Positions 1 through 8,069 of a stretch of DNA of 13,141 bases are shown here, piece by piece. Source of the DNA: Obelidium mucronatum (taxonomy: Eukaryota > Chytridiomycota > Chytridiomycetes > Chytridiales > Chytriomycetaceae). Under the pieces are notes generated by a model. It saw nothing but the letters and a program-made list of their open reading frames with translations. It was not told the origin of the DNA and made no database searches. Both the position numbers and the translations under genes were made by a program. The stretch is from NCBI GenBank assembly GCA_025765595.1, contig JAIVFH010000602.1, positions 1 to 13,141 on the forward strand. Reading direction: 5' to 3'. Within the stretch, counting starts at the first letter, position 1; each line of letters opens with the position of its first letter.

Positions 1-117
1 GCCTGTGCTGTTGTTGGTTTGGTTGCCTCTGCCAACCTATTGTTCCCATTCCCCTACAAAGCCACCTTCTTCAGCCCTCTGTTGAGTTTAGTGTATTAGA
101 ATGCAGTATTTAGCTGT

Positions 118-162
118 GTTTGATTTGGTTTTTATTTTGGTTTGGATTGTTTCTGTTGGCAG
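118..162 (+). other. Splice-acceptor-like T-rich tract with TTGGCAG
   Basis: A long T-rich tract ends in tctgttggcag at 161-162, a good visual match to a vertebrate 3' splice site. It recurs in every monomer. A second candidate is gttttctag directly after the VNTR (AG at 698-699 here), and a donor-like cccag/gtggag lies at 271-280. No coding exon between them is evident. On the opposite strand each monomer has AATAAA at 131-136 and 705-710 (read as TTTATT on this strand). These motifs can occur by chance in T-rich DNA, and transcription is not shown. Confidence 0.2.
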
Positions 163-358
163 CTCAGGCAAAAAGGGCACCTGAGTGGTTCTAGCACATT
201 TCACCTCATCAGTATCCCCGTCCCAATACTCCCACAGGATTGGAAGGCTTGGTGCAGGCCGAATTGGATCCCAGGTGGAGACAGGTTTGCTGGGCTGGCC
301 TGCTCATTTCCCTTCCTTTTCTCTGGAAATATATGGCTTTTACATCCAATTTTGAAAC

Positions 359-499
359 ATGATTCTAGGAATGGCCAAAAGAATGCAATTCTTCAGACAA
401 CCAGCAGTCCAACCATATGCAATGTCTATATATCTGAGCTCACCAGAGTGCCACCGTCCTTTTTGTTTTTACGTGTTTTTACGTGTTTTTATGCAGTAA
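359..499 (+). other. Short ATG frame, probably not a gene
   Basis: A 46-codon frame with a true ATG (A at -3) and a TAA stop, present at the same place in the clean monomers (for example 1, 2, 4, 7, 8, 14, 15). It encodes a peptide beginning MILGMAKRMQ and ending LRVFMQ. I recognise no domain, signal peptide or family. In monomers 3, 5 and 9, 1-bp indels run it on into the minisatellite. In monomers 11 and 13 an upstream base loss shifts the frame. Such breaks in near-identical copies argue against selection on the protein. I list it because it is the only frame with an ordinary start codon that recurs in most copies. Confidence 0.15.
465..494 (+). repeat. Upstream T-decamer block (in every monomer)
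   Basis: Three direct decamers, gtttttacgt, gtttttacgt and gtttttatgc, seen here in monomer 1 and present in each monomer at the same relative place. The block is a hot spot for 1-2 bp indels (monomers 3, 5, 9, 11, 16) and is rearranged in monomer 12. T5 tracts repeat every 10 bp and two of the units contain ACGTG. Confidence 0.9.
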
Positions 500-610
500 T
501 TATTTGTGGTTTGCCAGGATTGCATGCCAAGATTGCAAAAGACTTGGATACTTCCCACACTATACTTCAGGGCACTGGAAGGTCCCCTTAAGTTTGGTTT
601 TTTTTTACGT

Positions 611-650
611 GTTTATGCGTGTTTCTGCGTGTTTATCTGTGTTTATGCGT
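611..650 (+). repeat. 10-bp repeat block next to the VNTR
   Basis: Four direct decamers, gtttatgcgt, gtttctgcgt, gtttatctgt and gtttatgcgt, directly followed by the 20-bp minisatellite in monomer 1. The same block stands left of the minisatellite in all 16 monomers. The 20-bp unit can be read as two diverged decamers (gttttactcg and acatttacgt), so the whole stretch probably grew from one ancestral decamer (inference). Confidence 0.85.
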
Positions 651-690
651 GTTTTACTCGACATTTACGTGTTTTACTCGACATTTACGT
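651..690 (+). repeat. VNTR block M1: 2 units
   Basis: Two perfect 20-bp units gttttactcgacatttacgt, followed by gttttctagg. Each unit holds two CpG (TCGA and ACGT). This is the shortest perfect state of the block. Confidence 0.95.
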
Positions 691-784
691 GTTTTCTAGG
701 TGCTTTTATTCTGATTGTTTATCACCCAATACTCTAGCCCCACAAACATCAATTTGTCTTTAGCTCAGTATGCAGAGAGCAGCA

Positions 785-1584
785 GCCTGTGCTGTTGTTG
801 GTTTGGTTGCCTCTGCCAACCTATTGTTCCCATTCCCCTACAAAGCCACCTTCTTCAGCCCTCTGTTGAGTTTAGTGTATTAGAATGCAGTATTTAGCTG
901 TGTTTGATTTGGTTTTTATTTTGGTTTGGATTGTTTCTGTTGGCAGCTCAGGCAAAAAGGGCACCTGAGTGGTTCTAGCACATTTCACCTCATCAGTATC
1001 CCCGTCCCAATACTCCCACAGGATTGGAAGGCTTGGTGCAGGCCGAATTGGATCCCAGGTGGAGACAGGTTTGCTGGGCTGGCCTGCTCATTTCCCTTCC
1101 TTTTCTCTGGAAATATATGGCTTTTACATCCAATTTTGAAACATGATTCTAGGAATGGCCAAAAGAATGCAATTCTTCAGACAACCAGCAGTCCAACCAT
1201 ATGCAATGTCTATATATCTGAGCTCACCAGAGTGCCACCGTCCTTTTTGTTTTTACGTGTTTTTACGTGTTTTTATGCAGTAATTATTTGTGGTTTGCCA
1301 GGATTGCATGCCAAGATTGCAAAAGACTTGGATACTTCCCACACTATACTTCAGGGCACTGGAAGGTCCCCTTAAGTTTGGTTTTTTACGTGTTTATGCG
1401 TGTTTCTGCGTGTTTATCTGTGTTTATGCGTGTTTACTGACTATTTGCGTGTTTTACTCGACATTTACGTGTTTTACTCGACATTTACGTGTTTTCTAGG
1501 TGCTTTTATTCTGATTGTTTATCACCCAATACTCTAGCCCCACAAACATCAATTTGTCTTTAGCTCAGTATGCAGAGAGCAGCA
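785..1584 (+). repeat. Monomer 2 (800 bp, 3 VNTR units)
   Basis: The core is identical to the consensus. The only length difference from 781 bp is one extra, degenerate 19-bp unit at the left edge of the 20-bp block. Confidence 0.95.
1432..1490 (+). repeat. VNTR block M2: 2 full + 1 degenerate
   Basis: A 19-bp degenerate unit (gtttactgactatttgcgt) lies on the left, then two perfect units. The degenerate unit has lost TCGA and carries GCGT in place of ACGT. That makes it the most diverged unit by substitution and suggests an older edge unit. Confidence 0.9.
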
Positions 1585-2362
1585 GCCTGTGCTGTTGTTG
1601 GTTTGGTTGCCTCTGCCAACCTATTGTTCCCATTCCCCTACAAAGCCACCTTCTTCAGCCCTCTGTTGAGTTTAGTGTATAGAATGCAGTATTTAGCTGT
1701 GTTTGATTTGGTTTTTATTTTGGTTTGGATTGTTTCTGTTGGCAGCTCAGGCAAAAAGGGCACCTGAGTGGTTCTAGCACATTTCACCTCATCAGTATCC
1801 CCGTCCCAATACTCCCACAGGATTGGAAGGCTTGGTGCAGGCCGAATTGGATCCCAGGTGGAGACAGGTTTGGGGCTGGCCTGCTCATTTCCCTTCCTTT
1901 TCTCTGGAATATATGGCTTTTACATCCAATTTTGAAACATGATTCTAGGAATGGCCAAAAGAATGCAATTCTTCAGACAACCAGCAGTCCAACCATATGC
2001 AATGTCTATATATCTGAGCTCACCAGAGTGCCACCGTCCTTTTTGTTTTTACGTGTTTTTACGTGTTTTATGCAGTAATTATTTGTGGTTTGCCAGGATT
2101 GCATGCCAAGATTGCAAAAGACTTGGATACTTCCCACACTATACTTCAGGGCACTGGAAGGTCCCCTTAAGTTTGGTTTTTTACGTGTTTATGCGTGTTT
2201 CTGCGTTTGTTTATCTGTGTTTATGCGTGTTTTACTCGACATTTACGTGTTTTACTCGACATTTACGTGTTTTCTAGGTGCTTTTATTCTGATTGTTTAT
2301 CACCCAATACTCTAGCCCCACAAACATCAATTTGTCTTTAGCTCAGTATGCAGAGAGCAGCA
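1585..2362 (+). repeat. Monomer 3 (778 bp, 2 VNTR units)
   Basis: Five small indels: loss of one T near 1680 (gtatagaatg), loss of two bases near 1872 (tttggggctgg), loss of one A near 1908, loss of one T near 2068, and a 2-bp gain in the decamers near 2206. There are no clear substitutions. The indels break the frame that runs through intact copies. Confidence 0.95.
2229..2268 (+). repeat. VNTR block M3: 2 units
   Basis: Two perfect 20-bp units, although the monomer core carries several indels. Confidence 0.95.
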
Positions 2363-3143
2363 GCCTGTGCTGTTGTTGGTTTGGTTGCCTCTGCCAACCT
2401 ATTGTTCCCATTCCCCTACAAAGCCACCTTCTTCAGCCCTCTGTTGAGTTTAGTGTATTAGAATGCAGTATTTAGCTGTGTTTGATTTGGTTTTTATTTT
2501 GGTTTGGATTGTTTCTGTTGGCAGCTCAGGCAAAAAGGGCACCTGAGTGGTTCTAGCACATTTCACCTCATCAGTATCCCCGTCCCAATACTCCCACAGG
2601 ATTGGAAGGCTTGGTGCAGGCCGAATTGGATCCCAGGTGGAGACAGGTTTGCTGGGCTGGCCTGCTCATTTCCCTTCCTTTTCTCTGGAAATATATGGCT
2701 TTTACATCCAATTTTGAAACATGATTCTAGGAATGGCCAAAAGAATGCAATTCTTCAGACAACCAGCAGTCCAACCATATGCAATGTCTATATATCTGAG
2801 CTCACCAGAGTGCCACCGTCCTTTTTGTTTTTACGTGTTTTTACGTGTTTTTATGCAGTAATTATTTGTGGTTTGCCAGGATTGCATGCCAAGATTGCAA
2901 AAGACTTGGATACTTCCCACACTATACTTCAGGGCACTGGAAGGTCCCCTTAAGTTTGGTTTTTTACGTGTTTATGCGGTGTTTCTGCGTTTTATCTGTG
3001 TTTATGCGTGTTTTACTCGACATTTACGTGTTTTACTCGACATTTACGTGTTTTCTAGGTGCTTTTATTCTGATTGTTTATCACCCAATACTCTAGCCCC
3101 ACAAACATCAATTTGTCTTTAGCTCAGTATGCAGAGAGCAGCA
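2363..3143 (+). repeat. Monomer 4 (781 bp, 2 VNTR units)
   Basis: Base-length monomer. It has a compensating pair of 1-bp indels in the decamer block: an extra G near 2979 and one base lost near 2990. It is otherwise consensus. Confidence 0.95.
3010..3049 (+). repeat. VNTR block M4: 2 units
   Basis: Two perfect 20-bp units, preceded by an imperfect decamer block. Confidence 0.95.
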
Positions 3144-3924
3144 GCCTGTGCTGTTGTTGGTTTGGTTGCCTCTGCCAACCTATTGTTCCCATTCCCCTAC
3201 AAAGCCACCTTCTTCAGCCCTCTGTTGAGTTTAGTGTATTAGAATGCAGTATTTAGCTGTGTTTGATTTGGTTTTTATTTTGGTTTGGATTGTTTCTGTT
3301 GGCAGCTCAGGCAAAAAGGGCACCTGAGTGGTTCTAGCACATTTCACCTCATCAGTATCCCCGTCCCAATACTCCCACAGGATTGGAAGGCTTGGTGCAG
3401 GCCGAATTGGATCCCAGGTGGAGACAGGTTTGCTGGGCTGGCCTGCTCATTTCCCTTCCTTTTCTCTGGAAATATATGGCTTTTACATCCAATTTTGAAA
3501 CATGATTCTAGGAATGGCCAAAAGAATGCAATTCTTCAGACAACCAGCAGTCCAACCATATGCAATGTCTATATATCTGAGCTCACCAGAGTGCCACCGT
3601 CCTTTTTGTTTTTACGTGTTTTTACGTTTTTTATGCAGTAATTATTTGTGGTTTGCCAGGATTGCATGCCAAGATTGCAAAAGACTTGGATACTTCCACA
3701 TATACTTCAGGGCACTGGAAGGTCCCCTTAAGTTTGGTTTTTTACGTTGTTTATTGCGTGTTTCTGCGTGTTTATCTGTGTTTATGCGTGTTTTACCTAC
3801 GACATTTACGTGTTTTACTCGACATTTAAGTGTTTTCTAGGTGCTTTTATTCTGATTGTTTATCACCCAATACTCTAGCCCCACAACATCAATTTGTCTT
3901 TAGCTCAGTATGCAGAGAGCAGCA
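3144..3924 (+). repeat. Monomer 5 (781 bp, 2 VNTR units, indel-rich 3' half)
   Basis: The first 480 bp are consensus. From about 3627 small changes accumulate: a lost G (acgtttttta), two lost C near 3697-3703, two extra T in the decamers (about 3747-3755), a 2-bp insertion in VNTR unit 1, acg to aag in unit 2, and a lost A near 3884. Gains and losses cancel, so the length looks normal. Confidence 0.95.
3790..3831 (+). repeat. VNTR block M5: 2 imperfect units
   Basis: Unit 1 is 22 bp (acctacgac in place of actcgac). Unit 2 has acg changed to aag, losing one CpG. Both lie in the error-rich stretch of the array. Confidence 0.9.
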
Positions 3925-4722
3925 GCCTGTGCTGTTGTTGGTTGGTTGCCTCTGCCAACCTATTGTTCCCATTCCCCCCTACAAGCCACCTTCTTCAGCC
4001 CTCTGTTGAGTTTAGTGTATTGAGAATGCAGTATTTAGCTGTGTTTGATTTGGTTTTTATTTTGGTTTGGATTGTTTCTGTTGGCAGCTCAGGCAAAAAG
4101 GGCACCTGAGTGGTTCTAGCACATTCTCACCTCATCAGTATCCCGTCCCAATACTCCCACAGGATTGGAAGGCTTGGTGCAGGCCGAATTGGATCCCAGG
4201 TGGAGACAGGTTTGCTGGGCTGGCCTGCTCATTTCCCTTCCTTTTCTCTGGAAATATATGGCTTTTACATCCAATTTTGAAACATGATTCTAGGAATGGG
4301 CCAAAAGAATGAGCAATTTCTTCAGACAACCAGCAGTCCAACCATATGCAATGTCTATATATCTGAGCTCACCAGAGTGCCACCGTCCCTTTTTGTTTTT
4401 ACGTGTTTTTACGTGTTTTTATGCAGTAATTATTTGTGGTTTGCCAGGATTGCATGCCAAGATTGCAAAAGGACTTGGATACTTCCCCACACTATACTTC
4501 AGGGCACTGGAATGTCCCCTTAAGTTTGGGTTTTTACGTGTTTATGCGTTGTTTCTGCGTGTTTATCTGTGTTTATGCGTGTTTTATTTTACTTTTACGA
4601 CATTACGTGTTTTACTCGACATTTACGTGTTTTCTAGGTGCTTTTATTCTGATTGTTTATCACCCAATACTCTAGCCCCACAAACATCAATTTGTCTTTA
4701 GCTCAGTATGCAGAGAGCAGCA
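3925..4722 (+). repeat. Monomer 6 (798 bp, most diverged copy)
   Basis: The most irregular copy, with at least 13 small changes outside the VNTR, nearly all 1-2 bp indels in homopolymers. Examples are six C instead of four near 3975, an extra base in gtattgagaatg near 4021, a lost C near 4144, an extra G near 4299, gagcaatttcttcag near 4311-4325, and extra C, G and C near 4386, 4471 and 4487. The changes are spread along the whole copy, unlike the clean monomers on its right. Confidence 0.95.
4581..4628 (+). repeat. VNTR block M6: 1 full + 1 degenerate 28-bp unit
   Basis: The left unit is a 28-bp scrambled form (4581-4608: gttttattttacttttacg, then acattacgt). The right unit is perfect. The left part looks like a collapsed or miscalled pair of units. 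Confidence 0.85.
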
Positions 4723-5539
4723 GCCTGTGCTGTTGTTGGTTTGGTTGCCTCTGCCAACCTATTGTTCCCATTCCCCTACAAAGCCACCTTCTTCAGCCCT
4801 CTGTTGAGTTTAGTGTATTAGAATGCAGTATTTAGCTGTGTTTGATTTGGTTTTTATTTTGGTTTGGATTGTTTCTGTTGGCAGCTCAGGCAAAAAGGGC
4901 ACCTGAGTGGTTCTAGCACATTTCACCTCATCAGTATCCCCGTCCCAATACTCCCACAGGATTGGAAGGCTTGGTGCAGGCCGAATTGGATCCCAGGTGG
5001 AGACAGGTTTGCTGGGCTGGCCTGCTCATTTCCCTTCCTTTTCTCTGGAAATATATGGCTTTTACATCCAATTTTGAAACATGATTCTAGGAATGGCCAA
5101 AAGAATGCAATTCTTCAGACAACCAGCAGTCCAACCATATGCAATGTCTATATATCTGAGCTCACCAGAGTGCCACCGTCCTTTTTGTTTTTACGTGTTT
5201 TTACGTGTTTTTATGCAGTAATTATTTGTGGTTTGCCAGGATTGCATGCCAAGATTGCAAAAGACTTGGATACTTCCCACACTATACTTCAGGGCACTGG
5301 AAGGTCCCCTTAAGTTTGGTTTTTTACGTGTTTATGCGTGTTTCTCTGTGTTTATCTGTGTTTATGCTGTTTTATCGCATTTCGTGTTTTACTCGACATT
5401 TACGTGTTTTACTCGACATTTACGTGTTTTACTCGACATTTACGTGTTTTCTAGGTGCTTTTATTCTGATTGTTTATCACCCAATACTCTAGCCCCACAA
5501 ACATCAATTTGTCTTTAGCTCAGTATGCAGAGAGCAGCA
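4723..5539 (+). repeat. Monomer 7 (817 bp, 3 full + 1 degenerate VNTR unit)
   Basis: The core returns to consensus immediately after the irregular monomer 6. Changes are confined to the decamers (tttctctgtg in place of tttctgcgtg near 5341-5350, and tttatgctg near 5361) and to a degenerate first VNTR unit. It is the first copy of the expanded group. Confidence 0.95.
5369..5445 (+). repeat. VNTR block M7: 3 full + 1 degenerate
   Basis: A 17-bp degenerate unit (gttttatcgcatttcgt) is followed by three perfect units. As in monomers 2 and 6, the degenerate unit is the leftmost one. Confidence 0.9.
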
Positions 5540-6372
5540 GCCTGTGCTGTTGTTGGTTTGGTTGCCTCTGCCAACCTATTGTTCCCATTCCCCTACAAAG
5601 CCACCTTCTTCAGCCCTCTGTTGAGTTTAGTGTATTAGAATGCAGTATTTAGCTGTGTTTGATTTGGTTTTTATTTTGGTTTGGATTGTTTCTGTTGGCA
5701 GCTCAGGCAAAAAGGGCACCTGAGTGGTTCTAGCACATTTCACCTCATCAGTATCCCCGTCCCAATACTCCCACAGGATTGGAAGGCTTGGTGCAGGCCG
5801 AATTGGATCCCAGGTGGAGACAGGTTTGCTGGGCTGGCCTGCTCATTTCCCTTCCTTTTCTCTGGAAATATATGGCTTTTACATCCAATTTTGAAACATG
5901 ATTCTAGGAATGGCCAAAAGAATGCAATTCTTCAGACAACCAGCAGTCCAACCATATGCAATGTCTATATATCTGAGCTCACCAGAGTGCCACCGTCCTT
6001 TTTGTTTTTACGTGTTTTTACGTGTTTTTATGCAGTAATTATTTGTGGTTTGCCAGGATTGCATGCCAAGATTGCAAAAGACTTGGATACTTCCCACACT
6101 ATACTTCAGGGCACTGGAAGGTCCCCTTAAGTTTGGTTTTTTACGTGTTTATGCGTGTTTCTGCGTGTTTATCTGTGTTTATGCGTGTTTTACTCGACAT
6201 TTACGTGTTTTACTCGACATTTACGTGTTTTACATTTACTTTTACTCGACATTTACGTGTTTTACTCGACATTTACGTGTTTTCTAGGTGCTTTTATTCT
6301 GATTGTTTATCACCCAATACTCTAGCCCCACAAACATCAATTTGTCTTTAGCTCAGTATGCAGAGAGCAGCA
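5540..6372 (+). repeat. Monomer 8 (833 bp, 4 VNTR units + 12 bp)
   Basis: Core and decamers are identical to the consensus. The extra 52 bp over the base length are two additional 20-bp units plus a 12-bp partial duplication inside the VNTR. Confidence 0.95.
6187..6278 (+). repeat. VNTR block M8: 4 units + 12-bp insert
   Basis: Two perfect units, then a 12-bp partial unit (acatttactttt region, 6231-6242) fused to a third unit, then one perfect unit. The 12 bp are made of unit sequence, so this looks like out-of-register slippage or unequal exchange. Confidence 0.9.
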
Positions 6373-7191
6373 GCCTGTGCTGTTGTTGGTTTGGTTGCCT
6401 CTGCCAACCTATTGTTCCCATTCCCCTACAAAGCCACCTTCTTCAGCCCTCTGTTGAGTTTAGTGTATTAGAATGCAGTATTTAGCTGTGTTTGATTTGG
6501 TTTTTATTTTGGTTTGGATTGTTTCTGTTGGCAGCTCAGGCAAAAAGGGCACCTGAGTGGTTCTAGCACATTTCACCTCATCAGTATCCCCGTCCCAATA
6601 CTCCCACAGGATTGGAAGGCTTGGTGCAGGCCGAATTGGATCCCAGGTGGAGACAGGTTTGCTGGGCTGGCCTGCTCATTTCCCTTCCTTTTCTCTGGAA
6701 ATATATGGCTTTTACATCCAATTTTGAAACATGATTCTAGGAATGGCCAAAAGAATGCAATTCTTCAGACAACCAGCAGTCCAACCATATGCAATGTCTA
6801 TATATCTGAGCTCACCAGAGTGCCACCGTCCTTTTTGTTTTACGTGTTTTTACGTGTTTTTATGCAGTAATTATTTGTGGTTTGCCAGGATTGCATGCCA
6901 AGATTGCAAAAGACTTGGATACTTCCCACACTATACTTCAGGGCACTGGAAGGTCCCCTTAAGTTTGGTTTTTTACGTGTTTATGCGTGTTTCTGCGTGT
7001 TTATCTGTGTTTATGCGTGTTTTACTCGACATTTACGTGTTTTACTCGACATTTACGTGTTTTACTCGACATTTACGTGTTTTACTCGACATTTACGTGT
7101 TTTCAGGTGCTTTTATTCTGATTGTTTATCACCCAATACTCTAGCCCCACAAACATCAATTTGTCTTTAGCTCAGTATGCAGAGAGCAGCA
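6373..7191 (+). repeat. Monomer 9 (819 bp, 4 VNTR units)
   Basis: Two 1-bp losses: one T in the upstream T-decamers near 6840 and one T after the VNTR (ttttcagg near 7101-7107, where other copies have ttttctagg). The first loss joins a short ATG frame to the VNTR frame, giving a longer but spurious-looking open frame (6731-7144). Confidence 0.95.
7019..7098 (+). repeat. VNTR block M9: 4 units
   Basis: Four perfect 20-bp units; the following tail has lost one T (gttttcagg). Confidence 0.95.
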
Positions 7192-8069
7192 GCCTGTGCT
7201 GTTGTTGGTTTGGTTGCCTCTGCCAACCTATTGTTCCCATTCCCCTACAAAGCCACCTTCTTCAGCCCTCTGTTGAGTTTAGTGTATTAGAATGCAGTAT
7301 TTAGCTGTGTTTGATTTGGTTTTTATTTTGGTTTGGATTGTTTCTGTTGGCAGCTCAGGCAAAAAGGGCACCTGAGTGGTTCTAGCACATTTCACCTCAT
7401 CAGTATCCCCCCCTCCCAATACTCCCACAGGATTGGAAGGCTTGCAGGCCGAATTGGATCCCAGGTGGAGACAGGTTTGCTGGGCTGGCCTGCTCATTTC
7501 CCTTCCTTTTCTCTGGAAATATATGGCTTTTACATCCAATTTTGAAACATGATTCTAGGAATGGCCAAAAGAATGCAATTCTTCAGACAACCAGCAGTCC
7601 AACCATATGCAATGTCTATATATCTGAGCTCACCAGAGTGCCACCGTCCTTTTTGTTTTTACGTGTTTTTACGTGTTTTTATGCAGTAATTATTTGTGGT
7701 TTGCCAGGATTGCATGCCAAGATTGCAAAAGACTTGGATACTTCCCACACTATACTTCAGGGCACTGGAAGGTCCCCTTAAGTTTGGTTTTTTACGTGTT
7801 TATGCGTGTTTCTGCGTGTTTATCTGTGTTTATGCGTGTTTTACTCGACATTTACGTGTTTACTCGACATTTACGTGTTTTACTCGACATTTACGTGTTT
7901 TACTCGACATTACATGTTTTACTCGACATTTACGTGTTTTACTCGACATTTACGTGTTTTACTCGACATTTACGTGTTTTCTAGGTGCTTTTATTCTGAT
8001 TGTTTATCACCCAATACTCTAGCCCCACAAACATCAATTTGTCTTTAGCTCAGTATGCAGAGAGCAGCA
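7192..8069 (+). repeat. Monomer 10 (878 bp, 7 VNTR units)
   Basis: Shares the longest length with monomer 12. Private changes are a C-run expansion replacing cccgtccc near 7407-7417 (which removes one of the few core CpGs) and a 3-bp loss near 7444 (cttgcagg for cttggtgcagg). The remaining gain is five extra 20-bp units, two of them 19 bp long. Confidence 0.95.
7838..7975 (+). repeat. VNTR block M10: 7 units
   Basis: Seven units. Units 2 and 4 are 19 bp long, and unit 4 ends acat in place of acgt, losing one CpG. Joint largest block with monomer 12. Confidence 0.95.

Larger units (their letters stand above)
1..784 (+). repeat. Monomer 1 (784 bp, 2 VNTR units)
   Basis: Complete monomer, used here as the reference for sub-features. 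It matches the consensus except for three extra T in the homopolymer just before the decamer block (about 598-606: nine T against six in most copies). That one run explains the 784 bp against the 781-bp two-unit base length. Confidence 0.95.

Noticed and set aside
171..189. Weak likeness of gggcacctgagtgg to the head of carnivore tRNA-Lys SINEs
   Set aside because: The match covers about 13 bases and does not continue into the rest of the SINE; chance is the simpler explanation.
157..197. tRNA-like or SINE-type A/B boxes (tggcagctcagg and ggttctagcac)
   Set aside because: Both boxes have mismatches to consensus and are only 18 bp apart, too close for a tRNA promoter. No A-rich tail or target-site duplication follows.
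142..591. Recurrent 149-codon frame (beginning at 142, 926, 2504, 4864, 5681, 10786, 11607 and elsewhere) as a protein gene
   Set aside because: It starts at TTG, with no internal ATG before the T-rich block, is broken by indels in monomers 3, 5, 6, 9, 10, 11, 13 and 16, has no recognisable domain, and runs through repeat sequence. It is a by-product of few stops in the monomer.
611..690. Degenerate telomere repeats
   Set aside because: The period is 10 or 20 bp, and no TTAGGG or CCCTAA run is present on either strand.
715..897. Recurrent 60-codon frame across the monomer border
   Set aside because: It starts at TTG, spans the end of one monomer and the start of the next, and has Cys/Ser/Leu/Pro-rich content with no known motif. 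It recurs only because the DNA recurs.
7279..7539. Reverse-strand open frames (here and at 4135-4341)
   Set aside because: They appear only where indels in monomers 6 and 10 remove a stop, not in the other near-identical copies, and match no family I know.
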